Part shown: piece by piece, positions 5,963 to 12,937 of the stretch
How the letters are laid out: each line of letters opens with the position of its first letter
How positions within the stretch are numbered: the first letter of the stretch is position 1
Assembly (NCBI GenBank): GCA_900757715.1
Contig: CAAEOZ010000012.1
Coordinates: 1-27,694 of the forward strand
DNA: 27,694 bases
Source: an uncultured Veillonella sp.
Lineage (GTDB): Bacteria; Bacillota; Negativicutes; Veillonellales; Veillonellaceae
Direction of reading: 5' to 3'
Program-made: the position numbers and the translations under genes
The notes under the pieces: model-generated
The model's database searches: none
Told to the model about the DNA's origin: nothing
The model's input: the letters and a program-made list of their open reading frames with translations, nothing else

Positions 5963-7606
5963 ATGGAAAAGAAATTAGATCTATCCAAATCTGTATATGA
6001 TTTGGTAACAGAATATCCTGAAGTAGCAGATATTATGAAAGAATTAGGGTTCAGCGAAATCACAAACAAGGTGATGTTGAACTCTGTTGGTAAAATCATG
6101 ACCATCCCGAAAGGGGCTAAGATGAAAGGCGTATCCATGATCGATATCGTGGGCGCTTTCATGAAAGCTGGCTTTACCTTAGAAGGTGAAATGCCAAATC
6201 TATCTGGTGATGATGCGGAAACTACGGGTCATCCTGGCGTAGCGCCTACTGCAGCGGCTACAAAGTCTAATGTTACGGACGCATCTGCTAACGTAGCATC
6301 TAGCACAGTTGCAGCAAATGCAGTAGAAAGCAGTGCACCAGTATCTACTACAGCGCCAGCTAACACTGACGAAAATTCCGAAATTAAGGCTGAAGATGCA
6401 GTTCAAGATAGCGAACGCGTAGAGCAGCTCAAAGGCTTCTTGAAACGTTTAGGCACAGGTGAAGACCTTGGTGCCGTTCGTGAAGACTTTGCTAGTCAAT
6501 TCGCCCATGTTGAGGCTAGTGAAATCATGAAAGCTGAACAAGGCCTTATGCGTGAAGGCACACCACTAGCAGAGGTTCAACAATTATGTGACCTTCACTC
6601 CGCATTGTTCCACGGCTCTACCATCCATGAACAAATGGAGTCTGAACACGCTAAGGTTGAGGCCGTACTAGAGGCTCAAGAAAAGAGTAAAAGTGTGGTA
6701 TCCTTGGTTGAAACTGTAGGTCATCCACTCAATCGATTAACAGAAGAAAACAAAGCTCTTGATGCGTTGATTGAAGCTACAAAGGTTAAGGTGGCCGATA
6801 AGGCTGCTACGGTAGATGATGTGAACGAAGTGCGCCAAGTGTCTATTCACTACGCTAAGAAGGGCGATCTTTTATATCCACATTTGAAAGTAGCCTATGA
6901 TATTTCTGGCCCATCCATGGTTATGTGGACGGTTGATGACGATATTCGCGATGGCTTTGGTCGTCTAGCTCGTGCTAAGTCTATTGATGATGCTTGGTAC
7001 GAAGAGTTTGATGGTCTTCTCACACGTGCTCAAGAGATGATCTACAAAGAGCAAAATATCTTGTTCCCAATCTGTGCAGAGAATTTTAGTACTGAAGAAT
7101 GGTACCAAATTTACAAAGATACTGAACAATACGAAGAAATCTTTGGCGTAGAACGCGTTGCTTGGGCAGAGGCTGAGGCTGCATTAGCTACACAAACAAC
7201 AAACGCAAGTGGCGATGATAATACCATTGCTCTAATAGGTGGTAGCTTAACTGTGGATCAATTAAATGCCATGCTTAATACAATGCCAATGGAAGTAACC
7301 TTCGTTGATCACGAAGACATTAACCGTTACTTCAACGATGGTGAAAAGGTCTTTAAACGCCCTACTACAGCTATCGGTCGCGATGTATACTCTTGCCATC
7401 CGCCAAAGATAGAACCAATCGTACGTGGTATCATTGATTCCTTCCGCAAAGGGGAACGCGATAATGTGGCGGTATGGCTTGAAAAGGTAGGCCGTCCATT
7501 CTATGTAAACTATATGGCGGTGCGCGACCAAAACAATAATTACCTTGGTACATTAGAATTAGTGCAAGACATGCAATTTGCAAAAGACCATTTCAAACGT
7601 TCCTAG
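5963..7606 (+). CDS. DUF1858-DUF438-hemerythrin-PAS multidomain protein
   Basis: This 547-residue cytosolic protein has four parts. Residues 1-73 form a DUF1858 domain, related to the ScdA N-terminal domain. Residues 80-150 are an Ala/Ser/Thr-rich linker. Residues 152-222 form a DUF438 domain ('LKGFLKRLGTGEDLG', 'QFAHVEASEIMKAEQ'), followed by a hemerythrin-like helical region to about 395 with 'GHPLNRLTEEN', 'YAKKGDLLYPHL' and 'EQNILFPICAENF'. Residues 425-547 form a PAS-type domain ('VTFVDHEDINRYFN', 'GRDVYSCHPPK'). The hemerythrin and PAS parts suggest binding of iron, heme or a gas such as NO or oxygen, with no output domain; the ligand is inferred. The neighbouring RIC gene of this window shares the N-terminal domain type. 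GAGGGG precedes the ATG. The 3' end of the gene is the first unit of a repeat array. Confidence 0.85.
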   Translation: MEKKLDLSKSVYDLVTEYPEVADIMKELGFSEITNKVMLNSVGKIMTIPKGAKMKGVSMIDIVGAFMKAGFTLEGEMPNLSGDDAETTGHPGVAPTAAATKSNVTDASANVASSTVAANAVESSAPVSTTAPANTDENSEIKAEDAVQDSERVEQLKGFLKRLGTGEDLGAVREDFASQFAHVEASEIMKAEQGLMREGTPLAEVQQLCDLHSALFHGSTIHEQMESEHAKVEAVLEAQEKSKSVVSLVETVGHPLNRLTEENKALDALIEATKVKVADKAATVDDVNEVRQVSIHYAKKGDLLYPHLKVAYDISGPSMVMWTVDDDIRDGFGRLARAKSIDDAWYEEFDGLLTRAQEMIYKEQNILFPICAENFSTEEWYQIYKDTEQYEEIFGVERVAWAEAEAALATQTTNASGDDNTIALIGGSLTVDQLNAMLNTMPMEVTFVDHEDINRYFNDGEKVFKRPTTAIGRDVYSCHPPKIEPIVRGIIDSFRKGERDNVAVWLEKVGRPFYVNYMAVRDQNNNYLGTLELVQDMQFAKDHFKRS

Positions 7607-7785
7607 TACATTTTATTTTAAATATCTTTACTAAAAGATCATTTTAAACATTCTTAGTAAAAAACGATTTTTAACATTCTTAGTAAAAGCTATTTAAATA
7701 TCCCTGCTAAAAGGCTTTTCAAACGTTCCGAATAATCGATTATTTCAAATACTCCTGATAAATAATTGCTTTAATACTCCTAATA
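7591..7785 (+). repeat. Degenerate ~25-bp tandem array starting in the gene 3' end
   Basis: Eight related 18-bp cores begin at 7591, 7616, 7642, 7668, 7692, 7717, 7743 and 7768, a spacing of 24-26 bp. Core 1, TTTCAAACGTTCCTAGTA, encodes the last residues Phe-Lys-Arg-Ser and the stop codon of the preceding gene. Core 3 is TTTTAAACATTCTTAGTA, core 6 TTTCAAACGTTCCGAATA, core 7 TTTCAAATACTCCTGATA. Core 6 repeats the first 13 bases of core 1 exactly. No frame is kept across units, so the array is non-coding. Confidence 0.8.
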
Positions 7786-7845
7786 AAGGCTTTAGATGTC
7801 GGTAATAGTAACGTATGATTAGCTAAAAGTAGGTTTAAATATAAT

Positions 7846-7892
7846 AAGAGGCAGTCACAGACGTGTTCTAAACAGCTGTGACTGCCTCTTTT
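7846..7892. terminator. Bidirectional terminator between convergent genes
   Basis: AAGAGGCAGTCACAG (7846-7860) and CTGTGACTGCCTCTT (7876-7890) form a perfect 15-bp stem. It is followed by TTTT on the plus strand and by TTATTATATTT on the minus strand, serving both the DUF438 gene and the patB-like gene. Confidence 0.9.
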
Positions 7893-7941
7893 GATTATAT
7901 AGTGATATTGAAAATTAACTATTATTTTAGACCTGTAATAT

Positions 7942-9129
7942 TTAAATATTTTGTAGGATAGCAGTCGTAGCAATTTTGATGTTCTCAAGGCTTGTGGCCA
8001 AGTTCAAGCGCACAAAGGTTGCGTAGCTTTCACCACCAAACCATTCACCAAAGCTTGGTGCAATACCGCATTTATTTTCAAAGAAATCATGCATTTCCTC
8101 TGGTTTAAGATAAGCGCTAAAATCGATCCAAGCCAAATAGGTGCCGTCCATAGGGCTAATGCGAAGTTCAGGCAAGGTTGCATGTAGTTTGTTGCACATA
8201 TAATCATAGTTTTCTTTCACTACATTGAGTAGATCCATTAGCCATGCTTCTGCTTCTGGATGCGTGTAGGCAGCTGTGCTGGCTGCCTCGGCAAGGACGT
8301 CCGAATCTGTATGGTATACAAGGGCTTTAAAGGCGTTGTAATGATTCCGCAGCTCTTCGTTAGGGATAATGACCTCTGCGTGGTGCAGGCTAGCTATATT
8401 GAACGATTTTGACAACGAGGACATGGCGATGAGCTTGTCTGTATACGCTCCGTTAGACACAGTTAATGCAGATGTAAATGGTGTAAGTCCCGTGATGAGG
8501 TCCTGATGGATTTCATCACTAATGATGAGTACCCCGTGACGCTTACAAATGCTAAATAGCTGATCCATCTCATCTTCGATCCATACATGGCCCACCGGAT
8601 TATGCGGATTACAGTGAATGAATAACTTAACATCGTGTTTGACGATAGCCGCTTCAAAGGCCGCGTAATCAACAGCATAGCGGTTATCTTCGTTGTGTGT
8701 CATGGGAACGGCGATGATTTGCCGCTTCGCATCGCTGGCGCTACTGTCGAATGCGCCGTACACAGGGCTTAACACTGCGATGGCGTCGTTTGGTTTGGTG
8801 AAAGCTGCTATACACCACATGATGGCTGTAATAACATTGGGGGCACTGGTAAGCCAGTCGCTAATGATTGTGCAGTTATGACGACGTTTATACCAACTGA
8901 TAACGGCCTCAATATAATTCGGATTTGTCATGGTATAACCTAATGGATTGGCTTTGACATAATTACAAATGGCCTCTTGGATGCACCGGGGAGGCATAAA
9001 GTCCATATCGGCCACCCATAGTGGTAATAGATCGGTGCGATTGAATTTTAAATGTTGTCCGTCCCATTTTCTGGAATGAGATCCTTGGCGGTCAATATAG
9101 TATTTTTCGGTAAACTCTGCTGTGTTCAT
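7942..9129 (-). CDS. MalY/PatB-family PLP-dependent C-S lyase
   Basis: This 395-residue fold-type I PLP enzyme belongs to the MalY/PatB family (cystathionine or cysteine beta-lyases, about 390 residues). Such enzymes split cystathionine to homocysteine, pyruvate and ammonia, or cysteine to sulfide. Visible motifs are 'KWDG' and 'LPLWVADMDFMPP' near the N-terminus, 'NPHNPVGHVW', 'IISDEIHQDL' and the PLP-binding Lys241 in 'SLSKSFNIAS'. The ATG at 9129 fits the family N-terminus; a TTG at 9150 would add seven residues, and neither has a strong ribosome site. It is convergent with the DUF438 gene and diverges from the glutamate synthase-type gene across a 660-bp region with repeats. A role in sulfur amino acid metabolism and hydrogen sulfide production is inferred. 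Confidence 0.88.
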   Translation of the reverse strand: MNTAEFTEKYYIDRQGSHSRKWDGQHLKFNRTDLLPLWVADMDFMPPRCIQEAICNYVKANPLGYTMTNPNYIEAVISWYKRRHNCTIISDWLTSAPNVITAIMWCIAAFTKPNDAIAVLSPVYGAFDSSASDAKRQIIAVPMTHNEDNRYAVDYAAFEAAIVKHDVKLFIHCNPHNPVGHVWIEDEMDQLFSICKRHGVLIISDEIHQDLITGLTPFTSALTVSNGAYTDKLIAMSSLSKSFNIASLHHAEVIIPNEELRNHYNAFKALVYHTDSDVLAEAASTAAYTHPEAEAWLMDLLNVVKENYDYMCNKLHATLPELRISPMDGTYLAWIDFSAYLKPEEMHDFFENKCGIAPSFGEWFGGESYATFVRLNLATSLENIKIATTAILQNI

Positions 9130-9217
9130 AGGGAATCTCGCATTGGTCAAAATTCAGGATAGATTTGGCTGTGATTAGCGTACAAAAGTCGTAAATCTCT
9201 GTTTATATTATATCAAT

Positions 9218-9309
9218 ATATATGTATCAAGTTATATGTAAATATTAACATAGTTTAATCTTGATATATGTATCAAGTTATATGTAAATATTAACATAGT
9301 TTAATCTTG
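9218..9309. repeat. Two perfect 46-bp tandem repeats
   Basis: The units 9218-9263 and 9264-9309 are identical. Their junction creates TTGATATATGTATCAA (9261-9276), a dyad with TTGATA/TATCAA arms that the left edge of the first unit lacks. The identity over 46 bp indicates a recent duplication. The unit lies about 90 bases upstream of the patB-like start codon. Confidence 0.95.
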
Positions 9310-9324
9310 CATATAGTACTAAAG

Positions 9325-9350
9325 CAATTATGTTATTAATTACATAATTG
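9325..9350. promoter_or_regulatory. 26-bp near-palindrome between patB-like and gltD-like genes
   Basis: CAATTATGT (9325-9333) and ACATAATTG (9342-9350) are perfect inverted arms around TATTAATT. It is a candidate operator in the divergent promoter region; no known regulator consensus was recognised. Confidence 0.5.
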
Positions 9351-9591
9351 TTTTGCTAAGGTAGTGCTAAATCAGTATTACATTAGCGATGTCATAATCA
9401 TTTTCTTAAATCTCAAACAAAATACACAGAAGGTTTTATTCGCACACATATTTAATCTTAAAAAACAATCTTAAACCAAACCTTGAGCTATATATCGCTA
9501 TGAAAGGGGGGAGGCCTACTGGTGGCTCTTTTTCTATGCAATCCTTGCAAGTATAGGGGCTATATTGGCATACCAAAGGTGTGATAATTGC
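9351..9591. other. Non-coding stretch with a terminator-like hairpin
   Basis: No convincing gene. A small stem GAG-CC/GGCTC (9511-9528) is followed by TTTTT, so a short RNA could end near 9533; TTGCTA (9353-9358), 17 bp, TATTAC (9376-9381) would be its weak promoter. A strong purine run AAAGGGGGGAGG (9503-9514) precedes a GTG at 9522 that opens only 20 codons. Both readings are speculative. Confidence 0.25.
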
Positions 9592-9621
9592 TTGACGGCT
9601 TCGACTTTCACATTTTAGAAT
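9592..9621 (+). promoter_or_regulatory. Promoter of the gltD-like gene
   Basis: TTGACG (9592-9597), 18 bp, TAGAAT (9616-9621). The predicted start near 9628 leaves a leader of about 165 nt before the start codon. Confidence 0.65.
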
Positions 9622-9627
9622 ATACTA

Positions 9628-9793
9628 TAGAATAGTGTGAGTCTGACCAGTGACCACACGTCTATCAAATGGTTACAAAAGATAAATGTTAGCAGCATGT
9701 GGCGGCGTCCCTATGTGAGAGGGCTCATCGGAATGCTTAGGTGCATGCAACGCTGTAAGTATAGTACTGGATCCTTGTTAGGAGGCATGTGCC
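9628..9793 (+). promoter_or_regulatory. Structured 5' leader of the gltD-like gene
   Basis: The leader contains several nested inverted repeats. GTGACCA pairs with TGGTTAC, or alternatively GTGTG with CACAC. CCCT pairs with AGGG around ATGTGAG. AGCAGCATG pairs with CATGCAACGCT, with bulges, as a closing stem. TCCT (9772-9775) pairs with AGGA (9780-9783) of the ribosome binding site. This is the size and layout of a cis-regulatory RNA, but no known riboswitch consensus was recognised. Confidence 0.4.
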
Positions 9794-11146
9794 ATGAGTA
9801 ACGAATTAAAACCACTACATTTTGATGCGGATTATACGATGGAGGAAGCGCTCGCAGAGGCGAAACGTTGTTTAAATTGTCCAAAGCCTTTGTGCCGTAT
9901 GGGCTGTCCTATTGAAAACGAAATACCTCGTTTCATCCAAGCTATCGCACGTGGTAATTTTGGTGAAGCTAATGATATCTTGGCGGAACGAACAAATTTA
10001 CCGTCTATCTGTGGTCGCGTATGCCCACGAGAAAATCAATGCGAAGGCAACTGTATCATGAATAAGGCGAAAAAACCGCCTATTAACATCGGCAAATTGG
10101 AACGCTTCGCAGCTGACTTTGAAAGCATCAATGAACTTCGCAAGCCTAAGAAAATCAAACAAGATCTCGGTAAGGTAGCTGTAGTAGGTTCTGGCCCTGC
10201 AGGCTTGTCCGTAGCTGGTGATGTGGCTAAACTCGGTTATGAGGTAACTGTATTTGAAGGCCAATCTGAACCAGGTGGTGTACTCTTATTCGGTATTCCA
10301 GAATTCCGCTTGTCCAAAGCCGTTGTACGTCGTGAAATCGCTCGTCTTGAAGGCTTAGGTGTTAAATTCGTATGTAATACATTTATTGGTCAAGATAAAA
10401 CTTTGGATGATCTCTTTGCTGAAGGTTTTGACTCTATTTTTATAGGTACTGGTACACATATTCCTCAAGAAGTGCGCATGGAAAACGATGAAGTGCATGG
10501 TGTATTCCAAGCGATGTATTTGTTGACTAACGTACAATTGGTAGAAAATGGGGAACTTGATGAAGATCAAATTCCTGTTAAAAAAGGCGATCGTGTTATC
10601 ATCATCGGCGGTGGCAACGTAGCGATGGATGCGGCTCGTACATGCGTGCGTTTAGGTTGTAAAGCGGTAACTGTAGCATACCGCCGTAGCCAAGAGCAAA
10701 TGCCAGCCTTGTTATCTGAATACGAAGAAGCGCGCGCTGAAGGCGTTCAGTTCCAATGGTTTGCTTCTCCAGTAGGCGTAGAAGGTAAAGATAAGGTAGA
10801 AGGCTTCAAATACGAAGTGATGGCACTTAACGAAGATGGTGCAGGTATCCACGGCACTGGTAACTTCCAAGTAATGCCTGTTGATAAAATTATTATCGCC
10901 GCAGGTCATAAACCAAATGCTCGTCTTGTAGGTGAAGGTAATAACTTAAAAGTAGATGAAAAAGGTTATATTATTACATCTGAAGATCCATATGGTATGA
11001 CTAGTCGTGAAGGCGTATTTGCAGGTGGTGACGTTGTTCACAAACCTGCTACCGTAGTATTGGCTATGCGTGAAGCTAAAAAAGCTGTTGATGGCATGGT
11101 TAAATACATGGAAATCAAAAAAGCACAAGAAAGCGCAAATCAATAA
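9794..11146 (+). CDS. GltD/NfnB-type NADPH-dependent glutamate synthase-like flavoprotein
   Basis: This 450-residue protein is the family of the glutamate synthase small subunit, also found as stand-alone enzymes in anaerobes and as NfnB/SudA in ferredoxin-dependent transhydrogenases. An N-terminal Fe-S domain carries Cys26, 29, 34, 38 and Cys73, 77, 83, 87, enough for two [4Fe-4S] clusters. An FAD-binding Rossmann motif follows ('GSGPAGLSVAG', from 132), then an NAD(P)-binding motif ('IIIGGGNVAMDAAR', near 270) and a C-terminal FAD-contact segment ('GVFAGGDVV'). No large glutamate synthase subunit or NfnA-like subunit adjoins, so the electron partner is unknown. TTAGGAGG precedes the ATG. 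It is monocistronic, with its own promoter, structured leader and terminator. The exact reaction (glutamate synthesis or electron bifurcation) cannot be decided here. Confidence 0.85.
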   Translation: MSNELKPLHFDADYTMEEALAEAKRCLNCPKPLCRMGCPIENEIPRFIQAIARGNFGEANDILAERTNLPSICGRVCPRENQCEGNCIMNKAKKPPINIGKLERFAADFESINELRKPKKIKQDLGKVAVVGSGPAGLSVAGDVAKLGYEVTVFEGQSEPGGVLLFGIPEFRLSKAVVRREIARLEGLGVKFVCNTFIGQDKTLDDLFAEGFDSIFIGTGTHIPQEVRMENDEVHGVFQAMYLLTNVQLVENGELDEDQIPVKKGDRVIIIGGGNVAMDAARTCVRLGCKAVTVAYRRSQEQMPALLSEYEEARAEGVQFQWFASPVGVEGKDKVEGFKYEVMALNEDGAGIHGTGNFQVMPVDKIIIAAGHKPNARLVGEGNNLKVDEKGYIITSEDPYGMTSREGVFAGGDVVHKPATVVLAMREAKKAVDGMVKYMEIKKAQESANQ

Positions 11147-11164
11147 TTTTATATAAAGACATAG

Positions 11165-11199
11165 AAAGGACTATACAGTTGACCTGTATAGTCCTTTTG
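11165..11199 (+). terminator. Terminator after the gltD-like gene
   Basis: AAAGGACTATACAG (11165-11178) and CTGTATAGTCCTTT (11184-11197) form a perfect 14-bp stem with a 5-nt loop, followed by T residues. Confidence 0.92.
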
Positions 11200-11476
11200 T
11201 ATTATGAATAGACTTATTATTCCTAAGTGTATTTTAACAATATTGCGTATTTACTATATATCGTATAGTCTTCTTGTAGTATTAATAGTGCTAAATAGCG
11301 CCAGGTAATTTTATAAATCAAGTGTATGCATAATGTATGAATACTGTATAAAAATTGCAATATATAGATAATACCTGTATTTCTGATTTACTATCTGTAT
11401 TTTTAATGATAATAACTTTTATATATACTAAAATTCCACGAAATGATGAAACTCTACGCAATATAATACACATAAG
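11200..11476. other. AT-rich gap, nothing recognised
   Basis: No ORF with a ribosome site and no clear regulatory motif. A minor GCTA/TAGC stem occurs near 11290. TTGCGT (11243-11248) and TATAGT (11264-11269) are only 15 bp apart and make a poor promoter. Confidence 0.4.
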
Positions 11477-11528
11477 AAAAAAGCCTTAACTAAACTGATT
11501 TGTACATTGGTTTTGTTAAGGCTTTTGT
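11477..11528. terminator. Orphan long terminator hairpin
   Basis: AAAAGCCTTAAC (ending 11490) pairs with GTTAAGGCTTTT (11515-11526), and the stem continues inward through AAACTGAT/ATTGGTTT with wobble pairs. Both strands end in T-rich tails. No gene lies between it and the previous terminator 280 bp upstream, so what it terminates is unclear; an RNA or a lost gene is possible. Confidence 0.7.
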
Positions 11529-11624
11529 GTTATCGCTTTTCAACCATTACTAGGAAATGATTGAGCCTAGATTTATAGTAAAGGCATAAATATGTGTTGA
11601 GGGAGAAAGTAGATAGAGGTTGGC

Positions 11625-11900
11625 ATGAATCCTATCGTATGTTGTCAAGATCTACAAGTTCGAGAAGAAGTTTACAAGCTTGGTGTATTGATTTTACTTT
11701 GGCGTAGACAATTGGGAATGACTCAATATCAATTGGCGGCTAAATCGGGTTTAGCCCAATCTTATATTAGTGACCTTGAAAGTGGTGCTGTAGATCCTCG
11801 GTGGTCTACAATTTATAGAGTCATATATGGACTTGGAGAAATGAACATACAAGATTTTTTGAATGGGCCGCAAACAATTAGAAGCCTAAAGATTCATTAA
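11625..11900 (+). CDS. Small XRE-family DNA-binding regulator
   Basis: This 91-residue protein is almost entirely one Cro/C1-type helix-turn-helix domain: residues 20-73 include 'LGMTQYQLAAKSGLAQSYIS' (30-49) and 'DLESGAVDPRWSTIYRVIYGL'. No ligand-binding or multimerisation domain follows. Two adjacent Cys (6-7) precede the domain and could respond to redox state, which is speculation. AGAGG lies six bases before the ATG. Its last 23 bases overlap, tail to tail, the end of the LUD gene on the other strand, so the two transcripts are mutually antisense at their 3' ends. Target unknown; local regulation is a reasonable guess. Confidence 0.8.
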   Translation: MNPIVCCQDLQVREEVYKLGVLILLWRRQLGMTQYQLAAKSGLAQSYISDLESGAVDPRWSTIYRVIYGLGEMNIQDFLNGPQTIRSLKIH

Positions 11901-12555
11901 TGATGATGACTTCCATGGTTTGCATATTGCGCATCTTTTTATAGTAAATCGTTAATGCATTGCATATACGATCCGGAGAACCACAATCGTAGCATTTTTC
12001 TTCTAATGTAGCACATGGATTGAGAGAGCTTTTTTTATTCTTTTTACTGTTGAGCGGAGCGGCTACATTGCGTGCGCGATAGATGGCGGAAGCTAAATCT
12101 GGCGTGATTTTGTTGATGCCTAGCACAAAAAATACCTCCTGAGAGCCGAATAAAGAGGCTGCAACACGATTACCCGTACCATCAATATTAACCATCTCTC
12201 CCGTTTGAGCAAGAGCGTTTACAGAGGTAAGGAATACATCACGCCCCATGGTACGCAATGCGGTGTCGCGGAAGCTTTCACCGGGAAGGGGACGCTGAAT
12301 ATCTGTTACATCTTCGTTGACCTCGGATAAAGCATCATGAACACCTATTTCTAATAAAGTGCGAGAATCGCCAATAGCTACACATTTGTTTTGAATGCGA
12401 TTTTTTAGATACGTAACGGCTTCGGTGCCTGTTTCAAAATAATGAACTACAAATTTATTTCGCTCTAAGGCTTTAATCGTTTTCTCTATGTCTATAGGCG
12501 TTTCGTTAATTTCTGGATTTATAACGGCCTTGATTGTTGTCTCAGTATTTGCCAT
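11878..12555 (-). CDS. LUD-domain (LutC/YkgG-like) protein
   Basis: This 225-residue protein has a LUD fold, with 'AIGDSRTLLEIGV' (60-72) and 'DVFLTSVNALAQTGEMVNIDGTGNRVA' features spread over 106-132. LutC-type proteins work with LutA and LutB in L-lactate oxidation to pyruvate, but many anaerobes carry stand-alone copies of unknown role. No lutA or lutB is adjacent. A C-terminal cysteine set, Cys181, 188, 191 and 198 (C-x6-C-x2-C-x6-C), could bind metal or an Fe-S cluster and is unusual for plain LutC. AGGAGG lies six bases before the ATG. For a lactate-fermenting Veillonella-like host a link to lactate use is plausible but unproven. Confidence 0.82.
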   Translation of the reverse strand: MANTETTIKAVINPEINETPIDIEKTIKALERNKFVVHYFETGTEAVTYLKNRIQNKCVAIGDSRTLLEIGVHDALSEVNEDVTDIQRPLPGESFRDTALRTMGRDVFLTSVNALAQTGEMVNIDGTGNRVAASLFGSQEVFFVLGINKITPDLASAIYRARNVAAPLNSKKNKKSSLNPCATLEEKCYDCGSPDRICNALTIYYKKMRNMQTMEVIIINESLGF

Positions 12556-12712
12556 AAGCCCTCCTAAATGAGTGTATAAGGAATATAAATTGGCATTTTG
12601 CTATCCGTATTTTATTTCTATTATTGTAGCGTGTATGTGTAAAGAGTTCAATTAGTGGTATGTAGTTCGTAGATAAAACTTATTTGAGGCGTTAGGTTTT
12701 AAATTAAAAAAT

Positions 12713-12832
12713 TAGGAATCTAATCCAATCTTATATTTAAAATGATAAAAAGTTGGAATGAAATCCAAGTTGATAGCTAAAATTGAGAAAAGTTGGAATG
12801 AGTTCCAACTTTCACAAAAAGAGTATAACACT
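12713..12832 (+). repeat. Three 40-bp degenerate repeats, each with a 16-bp palindrome
   Basis: The palindromes TAGGAATCTAATCCAA (12713-12728), TTGGAATGAAATCCAA (12753-12768) and TTGGAATGAGTTCCAA (12793-12808) start exactly 40 bp apart. The first two 40-bp units match at about 28 of 40 positions; the third keeps mainly the palindrome. A half site TAGGAAT recurs at 12832. The consensus is TTGGAATNNAATCCAA. Forty base pairs is close to four helical turns, so bound proteins would lie on one DNA face. This lies just upstream of the pta promoter. Confidence 0.8.
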
Positions 12833-12882
12833 AGGAATGATATGGTAAGAAATAATTTTTACTTTTACCAATAGGTTGAATT

Positions 12883-12891
12883 TGCTATAAT
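12883..12891 (+). promoter_or_regulatory. Extended -10 promoter of pta
   Basis: TGCTATAAT is a perfect -10 with the TGn extension; a weak -35 (TTTACC, 12864-12869) lies 16 bp upstream. The predicted start is near 12898, 40 bases before the GTG start codon. Confidence 0.65.
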
Positions 12892-12937
12892 AATAGTATT
12901 GATATGGCGTAAAGCCAATGTTAAGGAGGCAAAAATC

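Noticed and set aside
7740..7988. 82-codon minus-strand frame between DUF438 and patB-like genes
   Set aside because: It runs through the repeat array and the bidirectional terminator and overlaps the 3' end of the patB-like gene; no ribosome site.
9261..9276. FNR site
   Set aside because: The TTGAT and ATCAA arms are separated by six bases, not four, so it does not match the FNR consensus; kept only as an unspecified dyad.
9520..9618. Small membrane protein (frame with WWLFFYAILASIGAI)
   Set aside because: The translation looks membrane-like, but the frame has no ATG, GTG or TTG start after its upstream stop; the GTG behind the purine run reads a different 20-codon frame.
9628..9793. Known riboswitch (FMN, TPP, SAM, lysine, glycine, T-box)
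   Set aside because: None of the conserved core sequences of these classes was found in the leader, so only an unassigned structured leader is reported.
12899..12937. TTG start giving a 345-residue Pta
   Set aside because: It lies at the predicted transcription start with no ribosome site; GTG 12938 has AAGGAGG at proper spacing and fits the family N-terminus.
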